A DNA stretch of 64,000 nt from JALORV01 sp035429805 (GTDB lineage Bacteria > Pseudomonadota > Gammaproteobacteria > Burkholderiales > Burkholderiaceae_F), in the NCBI GenBank assembly GCA_035429805.1, contig DAOMFL010000006.1:46502-110501 (forward strand), given 5' to 3'. The notes under the pieces are model-generated. The model was not told where the DNA came from. It saw nothing but the letters and a program-made list of their open reading frames with translations, and did not search any database. Position 1 is the stretch's first letter. Every line of letters starts with the position of its first letter. A program made the position numbers and the translations under genes. Below are positions 23,110 through 32,573 of the stretch, piece after piece.

Positions 23110-23617
23110 CGGCTGGGCAGCACTGGCCGCGACGCGGCCGGGAGAGATCCCGCGGTCAAGTCTTGCATCGCGGGAGTTGCTGCTGGCAACGCCCGCCGTA
23201 CCCGTTTGGGCGCAGCCCAATGCAGCCCGGCGGCCGTCGCAAAAGCCGCCGTTTCCGGCCATCGAGCGGCCCGAGAAGGGGCGAGGCCAGTATGCGATCG
23301 ATCTTCTGGGAGACCGGTCGCCCGAGGTGGCTGCGTCGTGTTGCAAGTCACCGGCGGAGTTCACCTCGATCCTGCGTCGTGACCGCGACGCGTGACTCGA
23401 CCGCCGTGACCGGACGCTCTACCCGGAGGACCTCGACGCGGCACTTGGTGCCGATCCGTCGTCCGGCGCACGGCCCATCAAGTCAGCGCGCACGAAGTCG
23501 AGCGGCAGCTCCACATTCGCGGTGACCGGGATCACGCTGCCGGGTTACCAGTACTTGCCGTCGAGCAATACCGAAACCAGCGACAGCGCGACGCGGTAAA
23601 GGCGCGCGCCGGCCTCG
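23110..23617. other. Region without a confident gene
   Basis: 508 bp. Several short open frames exist on both strands but none has a convincing start and domain. A plus-strand frame from a TTG at 23177 begins with a signal-like LLATPAVPVWAQ and is broken by TGA at 23393; the same frame stays open after that to about 23599. This could be a decayed secreted protein, or chance in GC-rich DNA. Confidence 0.4.
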
Positions 23618-24544
23618 TCAGCCGTCGCGGTTGGTCACGAGTCCGTCGCGCCACTCGGCGGCGCCGACCGCCACCAGTTCGCGCACGATGTGCGCGATCA
23701 GCTCATCGAACGGCACGCGGAAGTAGCGCTCGTTGATGACGTGGAAGTAGCGCGCATCCGACAGATGCTGCACCAGATGCTCGAACGGCAGCGTGCGCAC
23801 ATCGAGCAGATAGAACTTGATCAATGCCTTGGCGACCTGGCGCGCATTGCGTGCCGGGTCGGCGGACAGCGCCGCCAGGCGCTGCCGGGCGCGGCCGAGC
23901 GCGGCGGCGACGTCCGTGAACGGTGCGCCGTGCCCCGGGATCACGAGGCGCGGCGCTAGCCCCGCGATCAGTTCCAGCAGCGCCGCCTGCTCGGCGAAGC
24001 CAGACTCGCCTTCGATCTCCGGGAAGATCCCGCCGAAGCCGTGCTGCCACAGTGCATCGGCCGAGATCAGCACACGGTCCGCGGCGTTCCACAGCATGAT
24101 TGAGTGCGGATCGTGGCCTGGCGCCGCAAGCGCCTGCCAGTCGCGCTCACCGAGCCGCAACGTCGCGCCGGGGTGGATCACCTCGTCGTGCAGGAACCGG
24201 TTGCACAGCTGGCCGGTGGCACGAAACGTCAGCGCCTCTTCGTCCCAGCGCGCGACCGCGTCGGCCATGCCGGGCGGTATGGCGATGCGCGCGCCGGTTG
24301 CCTGCTGCAGCCAGGCGTTGCCACCGCAGTGATCCGAATGCAGGTGCGTGTTGTAGATGCGGGTCAGGGCGCGGCCGCCGAGCTGGCTCCGGACCAGAGC
24401 CAGCGTCTGGTCGCGATGACTGACGTAGCCGGTGTCGACCATCGACGCCGTCGCGTCGTCGTCGAAGAACAGGATGTTGTTCGAGGAGAGCCAGCCGCGC
24501 TCGAAAACGCGCAGGGTCCCGGGGATTTCGGCGGCCGCGTGCAT
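23618..24544 (-). CDS. MBL-fold metallo-hydrolase
   Basis: 308 residues. A metallo-beta-lactamase fold with the zinc motif THLHSDHCGG near residue 80, GHDPHS and SADAL further on, and PGHGAP as the last His site. A helical C-terminal part (about 215-308) follows, as in thioesterase-like or hydroxyacylglutathione-hydrolase-like members. Likely a cytosolic thioester or ester hydrolase; substrate unknown. ATG at 24544 chosen; a GTG at 24580 would overlap the DUF1289 gene. Confidence 0.82.
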   Translation of the reverse strand: MHAAAEIPGTLRVFERGWLSSNNILFFDDDATASMVDTGYVSHRDQTLALVRSQLGGRALTRIYNTHLHSDHCGGNAWLQQATGARIAIPPGMADAVARWDEEALTFRATGQLCNRFLHDEVIHPGATLRLGERDWQALAAPGHDPHSIMLWNAADRVLISADALWQHGFGGIFPEIEGESGFAEQAALLELIAGLAPRLVIPGHGAPFTDVAAALGRARQRLAALSADPARNARQVAKALIKFYLLDVRTLPFEHLVQHLSDARYFHVINERYFRVPFDELIAHIVRELVAVGAAEWRDGLVTNRDG

Positions 24545-24563
24545 TGGCGTCGCGCGGTGCCGA

Positions 24564-24767
24564 TCAGGCGGGTTGTGCACGGCGCGCGGCGATGCGGGCC
24601 CATACAGTGCGCTTTTCAGGATCCGAGAGCCGGCTCCAGGCCGCGATCTCGTCGATCGTTCTCAGGCAGCCGAGGCACAGTCCGGTGCGGGCGTCCATCT
24701 GGCACACCGACACGCACGGCGACGGTACCGGTGTTTCCGTCGCGGCGACGGGTGCGGAGGAAGACAT
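24564..24767 (-). CDS. DUF1289 family protein
   Basis: 67 residues. SPCVSVCQMD and TGLCLGCLRTIDEIAAW carry the four conserved cysteines of DUF1289, suggesting a metal or Fe-S site. It is followed by a helical WSRLSDPEKR motif. Directly upstream of the MBL hydrolase on the same strand (gap about 20 bp). Confidence 0.85.
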   Translation of the reverse strand: MSSSAPVAATETPVPSPCVSVCQMDARTGLCLGCLRTIDEIAAWSRLSDPEKRTVWARIAARRAQPA

Positions 24768-24917
24768 GCGGCGATTTTCTCATGCGCATCGTGTCGCCTC
24801 GATGGATCCCTTATGAAACTCTTAGGATCGACTTAACGAGGATTTAGCAACGCGCGCGCGGCTGTTTCCCTAGAGTTCCGTCATTCGCAGATCTGACACC
24901 GACGACGGAGCGACATC

Positions 24918-25649
24918 ATGAACGCCAGCGAACGCCTGAACCTGTACACCCAGATCCACAAGGGTCTCCGCGCCTCCATGAGCGAAGTGCTTGTGCGGGT
25001 GGGGCGGACTGATCACCGCGACGACGACGAGGTTGCGGCGGCCGTGGCCGATGTCCGCGGCCTGGTCGAATTTGCGCGCGACCACCTGAAGCACGAGGAG
25101 CAGATCATTCATCCGGCGCTCGAAGCCCGCCGGCCCGGGGCCAGCGGTGAGACGCACGCGGACCATCTGCATCACGTCGAGAGCTTCGGCCAGATCGAAA
25201 GTTCGCTGCGGGCGGTAGAACGCAGCTCCGGAGACGAACGCGGGCTTGCGGTCGAGCGCCTCTATCGGCAGTTGGCGCTGTTCGTCGCCGCCAATTTCGA
25301 GCACATGCACGTCGAGGAAACCGAGAACCACGCGGTGCTGTGTGCCTGCTACAGCGAGCAGGAGATCGTCGAACTGCACCAGAAGATCATTGCGTCGGTA
25401 GAGCCCGCGTCGCTGATGGTCGCATTGCGCTGGATGCTGCCGGCGAGCAATGCGCCGGAGCGGGCTGCCGCGCTGGCAGGCATGCAGCGCAACGCGCCGC
25501 CGCCGGTGTTTGCGGCCGTGCTGAAACTGATTCGCCCGCACCTGGATGCACGTGACTGGGCCAAGCTGGGCGCGGCGATCGGGCCGATGCCTGCCGAAGA
25601 GCAGACCCGCGTTCCGGTCCGCGAGGAGGCGCCTGAACTGATCGCCTAA
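24918..25649 (+). CDS. Hemerythrin-like domain protein
   Basis: 243 residues. Four-helix hemerythrin/HHE fold with candidate diiron ligands in IHKGLR, DHLKHEEQIIHP, HADHLHHVESF and FEHMHVEETEN. A second helical part from about 145 holds no clear ligand set. Such proteins bind O2, NO or iron. The gene converges with the FMN-GAF gene with a 4-bp overlap of stops. Preceded by an AT-rich stretch (24800-24850) that may hold its promoter. Confidence 0.82.
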   Translation: MNASERLNLYTQIHKGLRASMSEVLVRVGRTDHRDDDEVAAAVADVRGLVEFARDHLKHEEQIIHPALEARRPGASGETHADHLHHVESFGQIESSLRAVERSSGDERGLAVERLYRQLALFVAANFEHMHVEETENHAVLCACYSEQEIVELHQKIIASVEPASLMVALRWMLPASNAPERAAALAGMQRNAPPPVFAAVLKLIRPHLDARDWAKLGAAIGPMPAEEQTRVPVREEAPELIA

Positions 25650-26989
25650 CCGGCGTCGACCAGCGTCAGCGGCCGCTCCGCTGCGAGCCGGAAGCGGCCG
25701 CGGCCGGTTTTCTCGATGCGGATTTCCGGGCCCCGCTCCTGCAGGCGCCGCACCAGCAGGATCAGCCGGGCTTCGAGGTTGTCGGTGATGTCGGGCAGGC
25801 GGATCGACGGGTCGAGCCGCAGTTCGCGATTGGAAAAGTCCGTGCGGCCCTGCTCGACGTAGTCGCGCACGAGTTTGCGGAAGATCGCTCCGGCCACGCC
25901 CTTGATCAGGTAGTCATCGCCGACGAAAACCGAATTGTCGACCGCGTAGTGGCGCACCGTCAGCGGCGCGCCGCGCGGTGCCGCCGGCTGTCGCGCGGGA
26001 GGCGGCGCGTCTTCGGAGATCTCGGCGGCCTGCTGCAGCAGGGCGATAGTGGTGCCGAGCTGCGCGGCGATCGCGACCAGCGCATCCTCGTCCTCCCAGT
26101 TGAAGCGGGCATCCTCGGGGCTCTCGACGAACAGCACGCCGACCGTGCAGCCGCCGACGCGCAGCGGAACCGCGACCTGCGATCCGGGATGGGCCAGGCC
26201 GGGCAGCGGAATCTCCGTTTCGAGTAGGTCGGCGAGGCCGTCGCGCGCGGCACTCTCGCGCATCGTGCGGCTGTACGCGTATTCGCTGGTGCCATGTGAG
26301 ATGCGGATCGCCGCGCCCTCGCGCGCGGCCACGCCGATAATGCCCTGGCCGAGCGCGATCTCCGAACCGACCCCGGACGCCTCATAGCCGCGGCTTGCCA
26401 CCGTATAAAGCCGCGCGCGGCTGCGATCCAGCAGCAGAACCATGGAATGGCCGATGCCGAGGTCAGCTTCGAGGATCGCCAGGACCTCGTCCAGCACCGT
26501 GTGCAGATCGGTCGCTGAGACGAGCAGCGACGAAACCGACCGCACGGCGGCGAGGAGCCCACACCGCTGCACCGGCGGCGGCAGCTCGGGACCGGGAAGG
26601 TGTTCGACCTCCAGGACCTCGTAGACGTCCGATCCCTGCAACTTGAAGACGCCCGCCATGCCCGTATGCGATGCGATGCCGGCGAGGTAGGCCCTCATGC
26701 GCTCAAAGAGCGCGCCCTCGGACTCGGTGCGCAGGTAGCGGACATGCAGCGCGTAGCGCGCCGCGGTGTGCGGGTCGAGGACGAACACCGTGGCGCGCGG
26801 GTTGGCGAGAATGTTTGTCCGCGTCTTGTTGAAGAACTGGAACGACAGGGCGACGTGCGCCCGGTCGACGTAGTGCACATGCGAAACGTATGTGAGGTTG
26901 GGGGCGCCATCCGTGCCGCAGGTGGCGACGAGACTCGGGACCACGCCCTCGAGGCAGGCCCGGATCGAATCGAGCGGCGGTCCCTTCAC
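25646..26989 (-). CDS. FMN split-barrel, GAF and C-terminal winged-helix-like protein
   Basis: 447 residues. Residues 1-135 are a pyridoxamine-phosphate-oxidase-like FMN-binding split barrel (LVATCGTDGAPNLTYVSHV). Residues about 150-310 are a GAF domain (VLDEVLAILEADLGIGHSMVLLLD, then VAVPLRVGGCTVGVLFVES). The last 100 residues (KGVAGAIFRKLVRDY and NRELRLDPSIRLP) look like a winged-helix output region. It may be a flavin/redox sensor that regulates or signals. It overlaps the upstream split-barrel gene by 4 bp. Confidence 0.75.
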   Translation of the reverse strand: MKGPPLDSIRACLEGVVPSLVATCGTDGAPNLTYVSHVHYVDRAHVALSFQFFNKTRTNILANPRATVFVLDPHTAARYALHVRYLRTESEGALFERMRAYLAGIASHTGMAGVFKLQGSDVYEVLEVEHLPGPELPPPVQRCGLLAAVRSVSSLLVSATDLHTVLDEVLAILEADLGIGHSMVLLLDRSRARLYTVASRGYEASGVGSEIALGQGIIGVAAREGAAIRISHGTSEYAYSRTMRESAARDGLADLLETEIPLPGLAHPGSQVAVPLRVGGCTVGVLFVESPEDARFNWEDEDALVAIAAQLGTTIALLQQAAEISEDAPPPARQPAAPRGAPLTVRHYAVDNSVFVGDDYLIKGVAGAIFRKLVRDYVEQGRTDFSNRELRLDPSIRLPDITDNLEARLILLVRRLQERGPEIRIEKTGRGRFRLAAERPLTLVDAG

Positions 26990-27477
26990 GGCTGCGCTCC
27001 CGCCAATGGCGCGCCGGCGCGGGGTCCGGGCGTCTGCCCGAATGCGCTCGAAATCGTGAAGCGGATCGCCTGCACCTGCGCGGGTGTCGCTTCGAACACG
27101 GTGCGCACCCAGGTCTCGGGATAACCGAGCGGGCCGAGTTCCGCGACGGCTGCCTCGGAGTGGGCGCCGATCGTCGGCCAGTCGCCTTCCTCCAGGGGAC
27201 CGACGGTCGCGTCCGTGCCTTTCAGCTGCACCGTGCGGTGCGTGCTCGGCTCGCTGAACACGACCGCGGCCAGGCCCGTCGCGCGGACGTCGGCGAGCAC
27301 GCGTTCGGAATAGCGCGTCCTCACGAACACGGCGAGGCGCTGCGTGCCTTCAAACAGGCGAAAGCCGACACAGCGGACCACCGACGGCACCTGCTCGGAG
27401 CTGCGCGACGCGACCGACACCATGACACGCCGCTGGAGCAACTCCAGCACACCGGCGTCGAGCACAGGACCGTTCAT
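26986..27477 (-). CDS. Pyridoxamine 5'-phosphate oxidase-like FMN-binding protein
   Basis: 163 residues. Split-barrel flavin-binding fold with SVASRSSEQVPSVVRCVGFR and a VVFSEPSTHRTVQLKG strand pair. No catalytic oxidase signature is clear, so it may be a flavin or haem-binding relative. It follows the thioesterase stop at once and overlaps the next gene as ATGA, so all three are one unit. Confidence 0.75.
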   Translation of the reverse strand: MNGPVLDAGVLELLQRRVMVSVASRSSEQVPSVVRCVGFRLFEGTQRLAVFVRTRYSERVLADVRATGLAAVVFSEPSTHRTVQLKGTDATVGPLEEGDWPTIGAHSEAAVAELGPLGYPETWVRTVFEATPAQVQAIRFTISSAFGQTPGPRAGAPLAGAQP

Positions 27478-27480
27478 CAC

Positions 27481-27909
27481 CTATCGATCCGCGGCGCGCC
27501 GCTTGGCCGACAGCTTCTCGTTGAAGCGCGCGACATCGATGATGAAGCGCTCGTGCGTGCCCTCGGAAATCAGGTCGTGGCCGTCATGGGCGCTCGCCTG
27601 GAACCGCACCTTGCGCCCCTCGACGGCGATGACTTCGCAGCGCACGCGGATCGTCAGCCCCGGCGGCGTGGCCGCCAGGTGCGAGAAGCTCACGTGGGTG
27701 CCCAGGGACTGTTCGCGCGGCCAGTCGAGATACGGCTTGATCGCGAGCTGGCAGGCGCCCTCCATCAGGCCGACGAGGAAGCCCGTCGCGAAGACTTCGG
27801 GCATCTCGCCAAACTCGCGCCACTCCGGATACAGCTTCGGTACCGTCTTGCTGTCAGGCACCGTGTAGTCGAACACGTAGCTGATCCCGGGCTTGAGATC
27901 TGGACTCAT
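27481..27909 (-). CDS. FlK-like hot-dog thioesterase
   Basis: 142 residues. Hot-dog fold of the fluoroacetyl-CoA thioesterase (FlK) type: VFATGFLVGLMEGACQLAI on the central helix, then GTHVSFSHLAATPPG and VRFQASAHDGHDLISEGTHERFII. Likely hydrolyses an acyl-CoA. GGAGG is five bases before the ATG at 27909. First gene of the minus-strand trio with the two split-barrel proteins, and divergent from the EamA gene. Confidence 0.82.
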   Translation of the reverse strand: MSPDLKPGISYVFDYTVPDSKTVPKLYPEWREFGEMPEVFATGFLVGLMEGACQLAIKPYLDWPREQSLGTHVSFSHLAATPPGLTIRVRCEVIAVEGRKVRFQASAHDGHDLISEGTHERFIIDVARFNEKLSAKRRAADR

Positions 27910-27978
27910 GCGCACCTCCGGCGTGCGCGGATTCTATGACCGCCGCGGCCGCAGTGCACTGGCAGAATCGAGCACGCC

Positions 27979-28872
27979 ATGACTGACGCACGCCGCCCGC
28001 TCGACAGGACTGCCTACGCCGTGATGCTGGTCTGCACGTTGCTTTGGGGCCTGCAGCAGGTCAGCGTCAAGGTCGCGGCCGCGGGCGTGTCGCCGGTGAT
28101 GCAAGGCGGCCTCCGCTCCGTCATCGCCACTCTGCTGCTGCTGGCCTGGGCGCAGGCGCGCGGGACCGGGCTGTTCGAAAGGGACCGGACCCTGGCTCCC
28201 GGACTCGCAGCCGGAGTGCTGTTCGCCGCAGAATTCTTCCTCATCTACTTCGGGCTGGGGCACACGCTGGCCTCACGCATGGTGATCTTCATCTACCTGG
28301 CACCCGTGCTGACCGCGCTGGGACTGGCGTGGTGGGTGCCGAGCGAACGCCTGACAGCGCGGCAGTGGCTGGGTGTCGCGCTCGCTTTTGCGGGCATCGT
28401 CGCTGCCTTCGCCGATGGACTGGCCGGCGCCGGACACGACACGGTGCTTGGCGACGCCTGCGGCGTGGTGGCGGCCGTGCTCTGGGCGGCGACGACGGTG
28501 CTGATCCGCGCGACCCGTCTGGCCCGAGCGCGGGCCGAGAAGACGCTGCTGTATCAGCTCGCGGTTTCGGCGGCACTGCTGCCGCTCGCCTCGATCGTTC
28601 TGGGCGAGCCGGGCATCGTGCGGCTCGATACGCTGACGGTCTCGATGCTGCTCTACCAGAGCGTCATCGTGGCCTTTGCCAGTTATCTCGCGTGGTTCTG
28701 GCTGCTGACCCGCTACTACGCGGCGCGCCTTTCAGTATTTGCGTTCGTCGCGCCGCTTGCCGGCGTGGCTTTTGGCGTGGTGCTGCTCGGCGAGCGCCTG
28801 TCGACGTCATTCATTGCGGCGGCATTGCTCGTTGCGATCGGAATCACGCTCGTGAACGCGCGGCGCAGCTGA
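27979..28872 (+). CDS. EamA/DMT-family transporter
   Basis: 297 residues with ten predicted membrane segments in two EamA repeats (about 10-135 and 150-290). LLWGLQQVSVKVAA opens repeat one, and FVAPLAGVAFGVVLLGERLS closes repeat two. Inner-membrane metabolite exporter; substrate not readable. The next gene starts 3 bp after the stop. Confidence 0.87.
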   Translation: MTDARRPLDRTAYAVMLVCTLLWGLQQVSVKVAAAGVSPVMQGGLRSVIATLLLLAWAQARGTGLFERDRTLAPGLAAGVLFAAEFFLIYFGLGHTLASRMVIFIYLAPVLTALGLAWWVPSERLTARQWLGVALAFAGIVAAFADGLAGAGHDTVLGDACGVVAAVLWAATTVLIRATRLARARAEKTLLYQLAVSAALLPLASIVLGEPGIVRLDTLTVSMLLYQSVIVAFASYLAWFWLLTRYYAARLSVFAFVAPLAGVAFGVVLLGERLSTSFIAAALLVAIGITLVNARRS

Positions 28873-28875
28873 AGC

Positions 28876-29799
28876 ATGGCAGCCGTGGATCGGAACCGGC
28901 GCGGTCTCATTGCGGGCGGAGCGTTGGCCGTCGTCGCCGCATTGGGCACACCGACCGTCGCGCGGAGCTCGACGGTGTTGCAGCGGCCGATACCCAAGTC
29001 CGGGGAACCGCTTCCATTGGTCGGCCTGGGCACCTGGCTCACGTTCGACATCGGCGCGAGCCGCTTCGATCTGGCGCGGCGTCGCCTGGTGCTGGAGGCG
29101 TTCTACGCCGGCGGTGGGCGGCTGATCGATTCGAGTCCGATGTACGGGCGCGCCGAAGCCGTCATCGGTGAACTGACGACCCAGCTCGGAAGCAGGGACA
29201 CCACGTTTTCGGCGACCAAGGTGTGGACGGGGGGCCGCGAGGCCGGCATGGCGCAGATGACGGAGTCGCTCGGGCTTTGGCGCACGCACAGGTTCGACCT
29301 GATGCAGATCCACAACATGGTGGACTGGGAAACGCATCTGGAAACGCTGCAGCGCTGGAAGGCCGAGGGGCGCATCCGCTACATCGGCATCACGACCTCG
29401 CACGGCCGTCGCCATGCCGCGCTCGAGCAGGCGCTGCAGCGCGCCGACTTCGACTTCGTTCAATTCACCTACAGCCTGGCTGACCGCAGCGCGGAGTCGC
29501 GCCTGTTGCCGCTCGCCGCGTCGCGCGGAGTCGCCGTCATCGCCAACCGTCCGTTTGACGGCGGCGCGCTGGTGGATCGTCTGAGCGGCACTCCGCTGCC
29601 GGCGTGGGCGGCTGAAATCGACTGTGTGAACTGGGCGCAGGTCTGCCTGAAGTGGATCGCCGCCCATCCTGCAGTGACCTGTGCAATACCGGCAACGACG
29701 AATCCGGACCACATGCGCGAGAACATCCTCGCGGCGCACGGACGCTTGCCGGACTCCGCGATGCGGCGGACGATAGCGGATCATGTCGCGCGCCTCTGA
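28876..29799 (+). CDS. Aldo/keto reductase with exported-type N-terminus
   Basis: 307 residues. RNRRGLIAGGALAVVAA at the start looks like a TAT or Sec leader. The AKR tetrad is present: Asp/Tyr in IDSSPMYGRAE, Lys in FSATKVWTG and His in MQIHNMVDWE. The C-terminal CAIPATTNPDHMREN motif for the cofactor phosphate is also there. It may act in the periplasm. It overlaps the next gene by 17 bp. Confidence 0.85.
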   Translation: MAAVDRNRRGLIAGGALAVVAALGTPTVARSSTVLQRPIPKSGEPLPLVGLGTWLTFDIGASRFDLARRRLVLEAFYAGGGRLIDSSPMYGRAEAVIGELTTQLGSRDTTFSATKVWTGGREAGMAQMTESLGLWRTHRFDLMQIHNMVDWETHLETLQRWKAEGRIRYIGITTSHGRRHAALEQALQRADFDFVQFTYSLADRSAESRLLPLAASRGVAVIANRPFDGGALVDRLSGTPLPAWAAEIDCVNWAQVCLKWIAAHPAVTCAIPATTNPDHMRENILAAHGRLPDSAMRRTIADHVARL

Positions 29800-30361
29800 C
29801 CTTCCCGCCGTCCGCGCCTTGCGGCACGTGCCGAATGCCATCACGGTCGTGCGGGGGCTGCTGATTCCGGTCGTCGGCGCGCTGCTGCTGGGGGAGCGCT
29901 ATATCGAGGCGTTCTGGACGCTGCTGGCTTCGGGGGTGAGCGATCTCGTCGACGGACAGGTCGCGCGCCGCTTCGACGCGCGCTCCCGCTTCGGTGCCGT
30001 GGCGGATCCGGTCGCCGACAAGCTGACGATGCTGACCGTGACGCTGATCCTCGCGTGGCAGGGTCTGGTGCCGATCTGGCTGGCGGCGGCGATCGTGCTG
30101 CGTGACATCGTCATCGTCGGCGGAGCGCTTGCCTACCATCATCTCATCGGGCGCGTGGACATGGCGCCGACGTGGCTCTCGAAGTTCAACACGGCGCTCG
30201 AATTCGTCGTGCTCGCGACAGTGATCGCGGCCGCGGCTGGGATGATCGACGACCGCGAATGGCTGCCCGCACTCTTCGCGGCAGTGCTCGTGACGATCGT
30301 GACCTCCGGAATCCACTACGTCTGGATCTGGGGCCGGCGCGCGTGGTCGGCGTCCCGCTGA
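29783..30361 (+). CDS. CDP-alcohol phosphatidyltransferase
   Basis: 192 residues, about five membrane segments. The catalytic motif D-x2-DG-x2-AR-x8-G-x3-D-x3-D is complete (SDLVDGQVAR, then FGAVADPVADKL). This family makes phosphatidylglycerol-phosphate, cardiolipin or similar lipids. It is PgsA-like, but the acceptor cannot be fixed. It overlaps the aldo/keto reductase and converges with the hydrolase gene. Confidence 0.87.
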   Translation: MSRASDLPAVRALRHVPNAITVVRGLLIPVVGALLLGERYIEAFWTLLASGVSDLVDGQVARRFDARSRFGAVADPVADKLTMLTVTLILAWQGLVPIWLAAAIVLRDIVIVGGALAYHHLIGRVDMAPTWLSKFNTALEFVVLATVIAAAAGMIDDREWLPALFAAVLVTIVTSGIHYVWIWGRRAWSASR

Positions 30362-30377
30362 AGCGGACCGGCGGGGC

Positions 30378-31877
30378 CTAGCGCAGGCGGGCGAGGTCCG
30401 CGTCGACCTGCTCGCCGATCTGCTGCGTGATCAATGACCAGAATGGGTTGCTGCGCAGACGCGTCAGAGCGCCCAGCGAGATCGTCGTGGCGCCTGACTC
30501 GCCGCGCAGCAGCCACGAGCCGATGCTCGGTATGCCGTCGCGGCCGCTGCCGGGCCGGAACCCGTACACCGGATCATCGGGCGGAAACGGCAGTGCCACG
30601 TGACCCAGTGAAACGAGATCGCGCGGCCACGTGAGATCGGTCTCGATCGGAGTCCGCGTGCCGTCCGGCAGCAGCCGGTGCAGGACTACCCGTTCCCGCT
30701 CCCGGTCGCTGTTGGTGACGATGTCGAGCGTGTAGCCACGCGGACCGCCGGCCACGCGCTCAATCAGCGCGCGCGCCGCCGGGCGCTGCACGCTTGCAAA
30801 CGATTCGCCGCGGTTGACATCGAACAACACCAGGCGATGCTGCGGCCCCGACAGCGCGGAAAAGAGCACGTCGACCGTGCCGGTCGACCCGACCGTCGAA
30901 TCGACCACCGACTGCCAGGCTGTGACCGCGGGCATCCGGGCGATGGCTCCGCTCTTTCGCGCGCGCTCCAGCGCCCGTTGCAGGGTCTTGGTGGCGCGGT
31001 TGACCTGGCGCGACGCGTTGACCGGAAACGAGTTGAACTTGTATGGGTCGTATTCCGCCGCGATTTCCTGCCAGCGCACCTTTTCGAGAAGCGGGATCGG
31101 CACAACGCTGGCGATGTCGATGATGCTGGCGAGCGCCGCGACGCGCGTCAGTTCGATCGCCGGTGAGATCAGGAGCACGCGATCCGGACGCCGCAGCGTG
31201 GCGTCCTCGAGGCCATCGAGCGCGTACTGCAGCGACAGCGTCGCGCCGGTCGAGTACCCGCCGATGTAGAACGGTCGTCCGGCCGGCACGCGCTCCGCGA
31301 CCGCACGCGCCGCCAGGCGTGTGGCCGCCGTCCAGTCACGGTACGACATCTCGGTCATCATCGACGGCAGCGTGCCGTGTCCCGGCAACCGCAGCACGGT
31401 GACGTCGATGCCGCGCGCATGCAGCGCCTCGGCCATCGCCTTCACCGAGTACGGCGAATCGGTGAGTCCGTGTATCAGCAGTGCGGCCCCGACGGGCGCT
31501 TCGACCGGCAGCCGGAACGAGCGGTTGAACGGCGCGCCCGCCGCGAGGCGGGCCGGCATGCCGGCCGTGTTGAAGCGACTGGTCAGGAACGCCTCGCTGC
31601 GTTCCCAGGTGGCGATCTGGTCGTGCAGTTCATCGAACAGCTGCTGTTCGAGTCTGAGGTAGCCGTCGAAGTCGAGCGGCCCATGCCGGGTGGCGGAGAA
31701 CTCCCCATGCAGCCGCACGGTGTGCCAAGGAGCGAGCGGCGGCAGCGCGCCTACCGCGTAGAGGGTGAAACCGAGCGCGACAGCGAGGCACAGTCCGGCA
31801 ATTGCGACAAAGGCAAACCAGAGCCAGCGCGCGAGCGCGCGCGACGCAGTCGCGGTCAATCGCCAGAGTCGCGGCAT
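30378..31877 (-). CDS. Membrane-anchored alpha/beta hydrolase
   Basis: 499 residues. One N-terminal membrane helix (about 18-42) then an alpha/beta-hydrolase domain: oxyanion HGLTDSPYS, LRLPGHG, and nucleophile elbow GGYSTGA. The long C-terminal part (about 290-499) holds the region of the catalytic Asp and His (LFSALSGPQHRLVLFD, SLGHVALP). Probably a lipase or esterase facing the periplasm. Confidence 0.82.
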   Translation of the reverse strand: MPRLWRLTATASRALARWLWFAFVAIAGLCLAVALGFTLYAVGALPPLAPWHTVRLHGEFSATRHGPLDFDGYLRLEQQLFDELHDQIATWERSEAFLTSRFNTAGMPARLAAGAPFNRSFRLPVEAPVGAALLIHGLTDSPYSVKAMAEALHARGIDVTVLRLPGHGTLPSMMTEMSYRDWTAATRLAARAVAERVPAGRPFYIGGYSTGATLSLQYALDGLEDATLRRPDRVLLISPAIELTRVAALASIIDIASVVPIPLLEKVRWQEIAAEYDPYKFNSFPVNASRQVNRATKTLQRALERARKSGAIARMPAVTAWQSVVDSTVGSTGTVDVLFSALSGPQHRLVLFDVNRGESFASVQRPAARALIERVAGGPRGYTLDIVTNSDRERERVVLHRLLPDGTRTPIETDLTWPRDLVSLGHVALPFPPDDPVYGFRPGSGRDGIPSIGSWLLRGESGATTISLGALTRLRSNPFWSLITQQIGEQVDADLARLR

Positions 31878-32132
31878 GAAAGAAGCCCATTGCGGTTGAA
31901 GTGCGGGCTCCCGCCGGTCCCGGTCGGTTTGTGAATCCGCACTTCACCATGCCGTTCGTCGGCAAGACTGCCTTCGTTCCTACGATCCGGGCCGCTCGTC
32001 GGCGTCTGACCTGTCATGTCGTGTCTGTTGCTCAAAAAAGCGCCCCTCCTTCCGTTAGATCAGTCGATTGCGGTTCGGACAGTTCCGGTGTGATTGCCTT
32101 CATTGACTAACTTGGATCTCCACGTCGTAACC

Positions 32133-32573
32133 ATGATGTACGCAGTACCCAAATCGGCATCGCTCGGATTCACGCTGATCGAGGCGCTCATCGTAATGAC
32201 GCTGCTCGGCATTCTCGCAGCCATCGCCATTCCGAACTACTCGCGCTATGTGACGAGAGGAAATCTGGTCGAGGCAACGAACGCACTCTCCGAGTACCGC
32301 GTGCGGATGGAACAGTTCTACCAGGACAACCGCACCTATCAGAACGCCGGTGGGACGTGCGGTGCCGCGCTCCCGACGAACCTGCAGAATTTCGCGGTCA
32401 CCTGCGCCCTTGCCGCTGGCGGACAGGCCTACACGGCCACGGCGACAGGAGCAAGCGGCGCGGCCGGGTTCATTTTCACAGTCAATCAGGCGAATGTTCG
32501 CGCGACGGCAGGATTGCCCACGACCTGGGGCTCGCTTCCCGCCGACGCCGGGACGCGTTGGGTGACGCGATGA
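32133..32573 (+). CDS. pilE: Type IV pilin PilE-like
   Basis: 146 residues. Class III leader cleaved after Gly12 (LG|FTLIEALIVMTLLGILAAIAIPNYSRY), with Glu5 present. The C-terminal part has two cysteines for a disulfide loop. It is the first of a minor-pilin cluster; whether it is the major or a minor pilin cannot be decided. It overlaps the next gene at ATGA. ATG at 32133 chosen; a second ATG follows at 32136. Confidence 0.87.
   Translation: MMYAVPKSASLGFTLIEALIVMTLLGILAAIAIPNYSRYVTRGNLVEATNALSEYRVRMEQFYQDNRTYQNAGGTCGAALPTNLQNFAVTCALAAGGQAYTATATGASGAAGFIFTVNQANVRATAGLPTTWGSLPADAGTRWVTR

Noticed and set aside
23177..23599. Broken secreted-protein gene with an internal TGA
   Set aside because: TTG start, no ribosome site, no recognisable domain. 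Long open frames are common by chance at this GC content, so kept only as a note on the region.
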